Source: CAIMWS01 sp964409245 (lineage in GTDB: Bacteria; Verrucomicrobiota; Verrucomicrobiia; Limisphaerales; UBA1319). Taken from it: a stretch of DNA of 64,000 bases. Every line of letters begins with the position of its first letter. The stretch's first letter is position 1. The DNA lies in the NCBI GenBank assembly GCA_964409245.1, contig CAYPCQ010000024.1, forward strand, positions 18,045-82,044, in the 5' to 3' direction. The notes beneath the pieces are model-generated. The model saw only the letters and a list, made by a program, of their open reading frames with translations. It searched no databases and was not told where the DNA came from. Of this stretch, positions 62,273 through 64,000 are shown in pieces. The translations under genes were made by a program, and so were the position numbers.

Positions 62273-63254
62273 GGAACTCCTTGAAGGTGGGCGCGGTGCG
62301 GATCTCGCCGGTGTCCCGCAATTCACGCGCCACATTTTCGTAGGCTGGCGCCGGCAATTCCCCCATGGCCGCTCCCGGCGGGGGCTGGATCAGGTCGCAC
62401 ATCCGGTCCAGCATCCAGCGCTGGTGGGCGCGGTTGGTGCCCGTGCGGGCTTGCCCCGTGCGGCGCATCACCACCTGCAGGGCCTCCTCCCGATGCGCCG
62501 CCGCGTAGCGCCAGCCGGCCAGGCTTGCGGCCACAAACTTCCCGCACTCGCCCGGCCGGGTGCGCCACGTTTCCGCCAGGCAGAGGAGGCAATCCTCGGG
62601 GAAATTCAGGCCGTGCTGGTCGTAGAACACCAGCGTCATCTCCTCCGCGTCGATGCCGGAATTCAGGATGAGATGGTATTCGTTGTACCACATCGCCGAG
62701 GCGGCATCCACCGCCCCATTCAGGAACAGCGCGGGGGAGGCGCCTTGCGTGACCGTGCTGACCCGCAGGTTGTATTTGCGGAACAGCGCCTGCGGCTGCA
62801 CCGAGAAGGAGGGCCAGACGCTGACCGTCTTGCCCTCCAGATCCTGCACCGAGGCGATGCCGCGCGCCTTGCGGGCCACCAGCAGCAGCGCCGAACGCTG
62901 GCTGATCTGCGCCAGGTGGACCAGCGGGATCCCTTCGTCCCGCAGCTTCAGCGCCGAAGAAAGGAAATGGCTGGCAATAACGGCCTCCCCGGAGCGGAGG
63001 GCTTTCTCCACCGGCTTGCGCGGGCCGCCCTCCAGGATCGCCACCTCCAGGCCCGCCTGGCGGTAAAAATCCTTTTCCAGCGCCAGGTAATAACCGGCAA
63101 ACTGGGCCTGGGGGATCCAATGCGGCAGGAAGGCCAGGCGCGCTGGCGCGGGGTCCGCCGCCGCCCCGGCCGCGGCCATTGATCCGCCGGCGGCCGCCAG
63201 CAGCGCGGCGAGCAGCGCCACTTTTCCCATTTGACCGGGGTGGTTGCCTCTCAT
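62253..63254 (-). CDS. NMT1/THI5-like substrate-binding protein
   Basis: The 333-residue protein has a signal peptide (VALLAALLAAAGGSMAAAG) and a binding-protein fold of the NMT1 family: FLPHWIPQAQFAGYYLALEK, FYRQAGLEVAILEGG, SHFLSSALKLRDEGIPLVHL, VQDLEGKTVSVWPSFSVQ and GLNFPEDCLLCLAETWR. NMT1-family proteins bind pyrimidine precursors of thiamine, taurine-like compounds or nitrate. It is the first gene of the minus-strand cluster; its last 20 bases overlap the phosphatase gene. It could deliver its ligand to the Cache sensor or serve a transporter of its own, but no second permease is present. Confidence 0.85.
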   Translation of the reverse strand: MRGNHPGQMGKVALLAALLAAAGGSMAAAGAAADPAPARLAFLPHWIPQAQFAGYYLALEKDFYRQAGLEVAILEGGPRKPVEKALRSGEAVIASHFLSSALKLRDEGIPLVHLAQISQRSALLLVARKARGIASVQDLEGKTVSVWPSFSVQPQALFRKYNLRVSTVTQGASPALFLNGAVDAASAMWYNEYHLILNSGIDAEEMTLVFYDQHGLNFPEDCLLCLAETWRTRPGECGKFVAASLAGWRYAAAHREEALQVVMRRTGQARTGTNRAHQRWMLDRMCDLIQPPPGAAMGELPAPAYENVARELRDTGEIRTAPTFKEFHVAALP

Positions 63255-63361
63255 AAGAATGCGCGCTGTATGTTTTCTGAACCGTCATCGGGAGCCTGTC
63301 CGCCGGAGCCATCGGGGCGCCGCCGGCCATCCCTATCGGCAGCCCGCGCTGCCCTCAACTG

Positions 63362-63787
63362 ATGAGCACCGAGCCGAACCCAACCTTCCAGATCCAGTTC
63401 CTTAACAACTTCGAGGCCCTCGCCCGCGCCACGGAATCGGCGCTGCAGTTCCTGGCGCAGGCGGCCGCCTCCGCCGGGGCGGTTAACGCCGCCAACCTGG
63501 CGCTCGAGGAAATGGCCACCAACATCATCAAATATGGCTACGACGACCAGGCCACACACGAAATCCTGCTCCGGCTGGAGCTGGTCCCCGGCGCCATCGC
63601 CCTCACCTTGGAGGATGATGGGCACCCCTTCGATCCCCTTCGCGCGCCGGAACCGGATATTCACCTGCCTTTGGAGGAGCGCGAGCCGGGTGGCCTCGGC
63701 ATTCATTTGATCCGCAAGATGGCCCAGCGGATGGCCTACGAACGCTCCGGCGGCCGGAACCGCCTCACCATCGCCATCCGGGCCTGA
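63362..63787 (+). CDS. RsbW-type anti-sigma serine kinase (HATPase)
   Basis: The 141-residue protein has the HATPase_c_2 signature of the RsbW/SpoIIAB group: LALEEMATNIIKYGY (Glu50, Asn54), LTLEDDGHPFDP (Asp86, Gly88) and EPGGLGIHLIRKMA (Gly loop 110-113). Such kinases hold a sigma factor and phosphorylate a STAS antagonist. The gene diverges from the phosphatase/transporter cluster with a 107-base gap, so both could be controlled by the same region. No sigma factor gene is visible in the window. Confidence 0.9.
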   Translation: MSTEPNPTFQIQFLNNFEALARATESALQFLAQAAASAGAVNAANLALEEMATNIIKYGYDDQATHEILLRLELVPGAIALTLEDDGHPFDPLRAPEPDIHLPLEEREPGGLGIHLIRKMAQRMAYERSGGRNRLTIAIRA

Positions 63788-63842
63788 CCGCCCGCTCCGC
63801 GGACACAGCCGCGCCGCGGCCATGGAGGCCGTGGGCGGTTTT
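63787..63842 (+). terminator. Terminator-like structure after the RsbW gene
   Basis: ACCGCCC (63787-63793) pairs with GGGCGGT (63833-63839), with inner stems such as GGCC/GGCC, and four T at 63839-63842. Confidence 0.4.
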
Positions 63843-63905
63843 CGCGTGTCCAAACAAAGTGTCATGGGCGTCCATCCAAGCATTTGGGTAAATTGATGTC
63901 TAACA

Positions 63906-63941
63906 AAATCGCGACGGCAAAACCGCGATTCTGCCGTCGCG
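63906..63941. repeat. Two overlapping, mutually exclusive hairpins
   Basis: AATCGCG (63906-63912) can pair with CGCGATT (63924-63930), while CGCGACGGCA (63910-63919) pairs perfectly with TGCCGTCGCG (63932-63941). The stems share bases, so only one can form. Confidence 0.5.
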
Positions 63942-63952
63942 GCCGCCCTCCG

Positions 63953-64000
<48 letters not shown>

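Overview
The window looks like chromosomal DNA of a high-GC Gram-negative bacterium, most likely a Verrucomicrobiota member close to Limisphaerales/Pedosphaera. This is an inference. It rests on many exported proteins with Tat or Sec signals, twin-arginine Gfo/Idh and aldo/keto-reductase-like proteins, cytochromes of the Planctomycetes/Verrucomicrobia type, LRR_5, HYR and PPC surface modules, and a PP2C/STAS signalling set. recA, asd, pdxJ and acpS make a plasmid or phage origin unlikely. No rRNA, tRNA or CRISPR array was seen.

Layout. 1-1846: a transglutaminase-like membrane protein cut by the left edge. 2.1-8.1 kb: an aldo/keto-reductase-like protein overlapping a tetraheme cytochrome, a DUF2868/DUF3482 GTPase pair, and a Tat-exported TIM-barrel epimerase. 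8.2-13.6 kb: two large minus-strand surface proteins (LRR_5; HYR plus Ig). 13.7-21.4 kb: a PQQ-type beta-propeller, then a tight run of Na+/solute symporter, UroD-like protein and a large glycosidase-like protein. 21.7-22.7 kb: an Rpn/PD-(D/E)XK nuclease-family protein. 22.9-29.2 kb: housekeeping genes asd, pdxJ and acpS, small exported proteins, a 160-bp MITE-like hairpin element and an exported beta-carbonic anhydrase. 29.7-34.3 kb: a receiver-PAS-PAS protein, a Gfo/Idh plus TIM-barrel sugar pair, and XdhC. 34.3-41 kb: a 13-module secreted array protein, a double thioredoxin and an AAA/DUF234 ATPase. 41-43 kb: repeat-rich DNA and an SGNH hydrolase. 43-45.3 kb: an excisionase-like HTH gene divergent from a self-cleaving XRE-S24 repressor, followed by recA. 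45.4-50.2 kb: a multi-PAS hybrid kinase overlapping a receiver-kinase. 50.5-53.3 kb: a large exported protein of unknown function.

53.6-63.8 kb is the most remarkable part. A compact minus-strand run encodes an NMT1-type binding protein, a sensor PP2C (SpoIIE/RsbU-type) phosphatase, a triple-fused ABC substrate-binding protein, a STAS-fusion protein, an ABC permease, an ABC ATPase and, after a gap, a small STAS protein. An RsbW-type anti-sigma kinase diverges from it. This looks like a partner-switching circuit (phosphatase, STAS antagonists, kinase) built into a TrpXYZ/COG2984-4120-1101 ABC transport operon, so that ligand binding or transport could gate phosphatase output. The window ends in a run of 48 C, probably a contig-end artefact.
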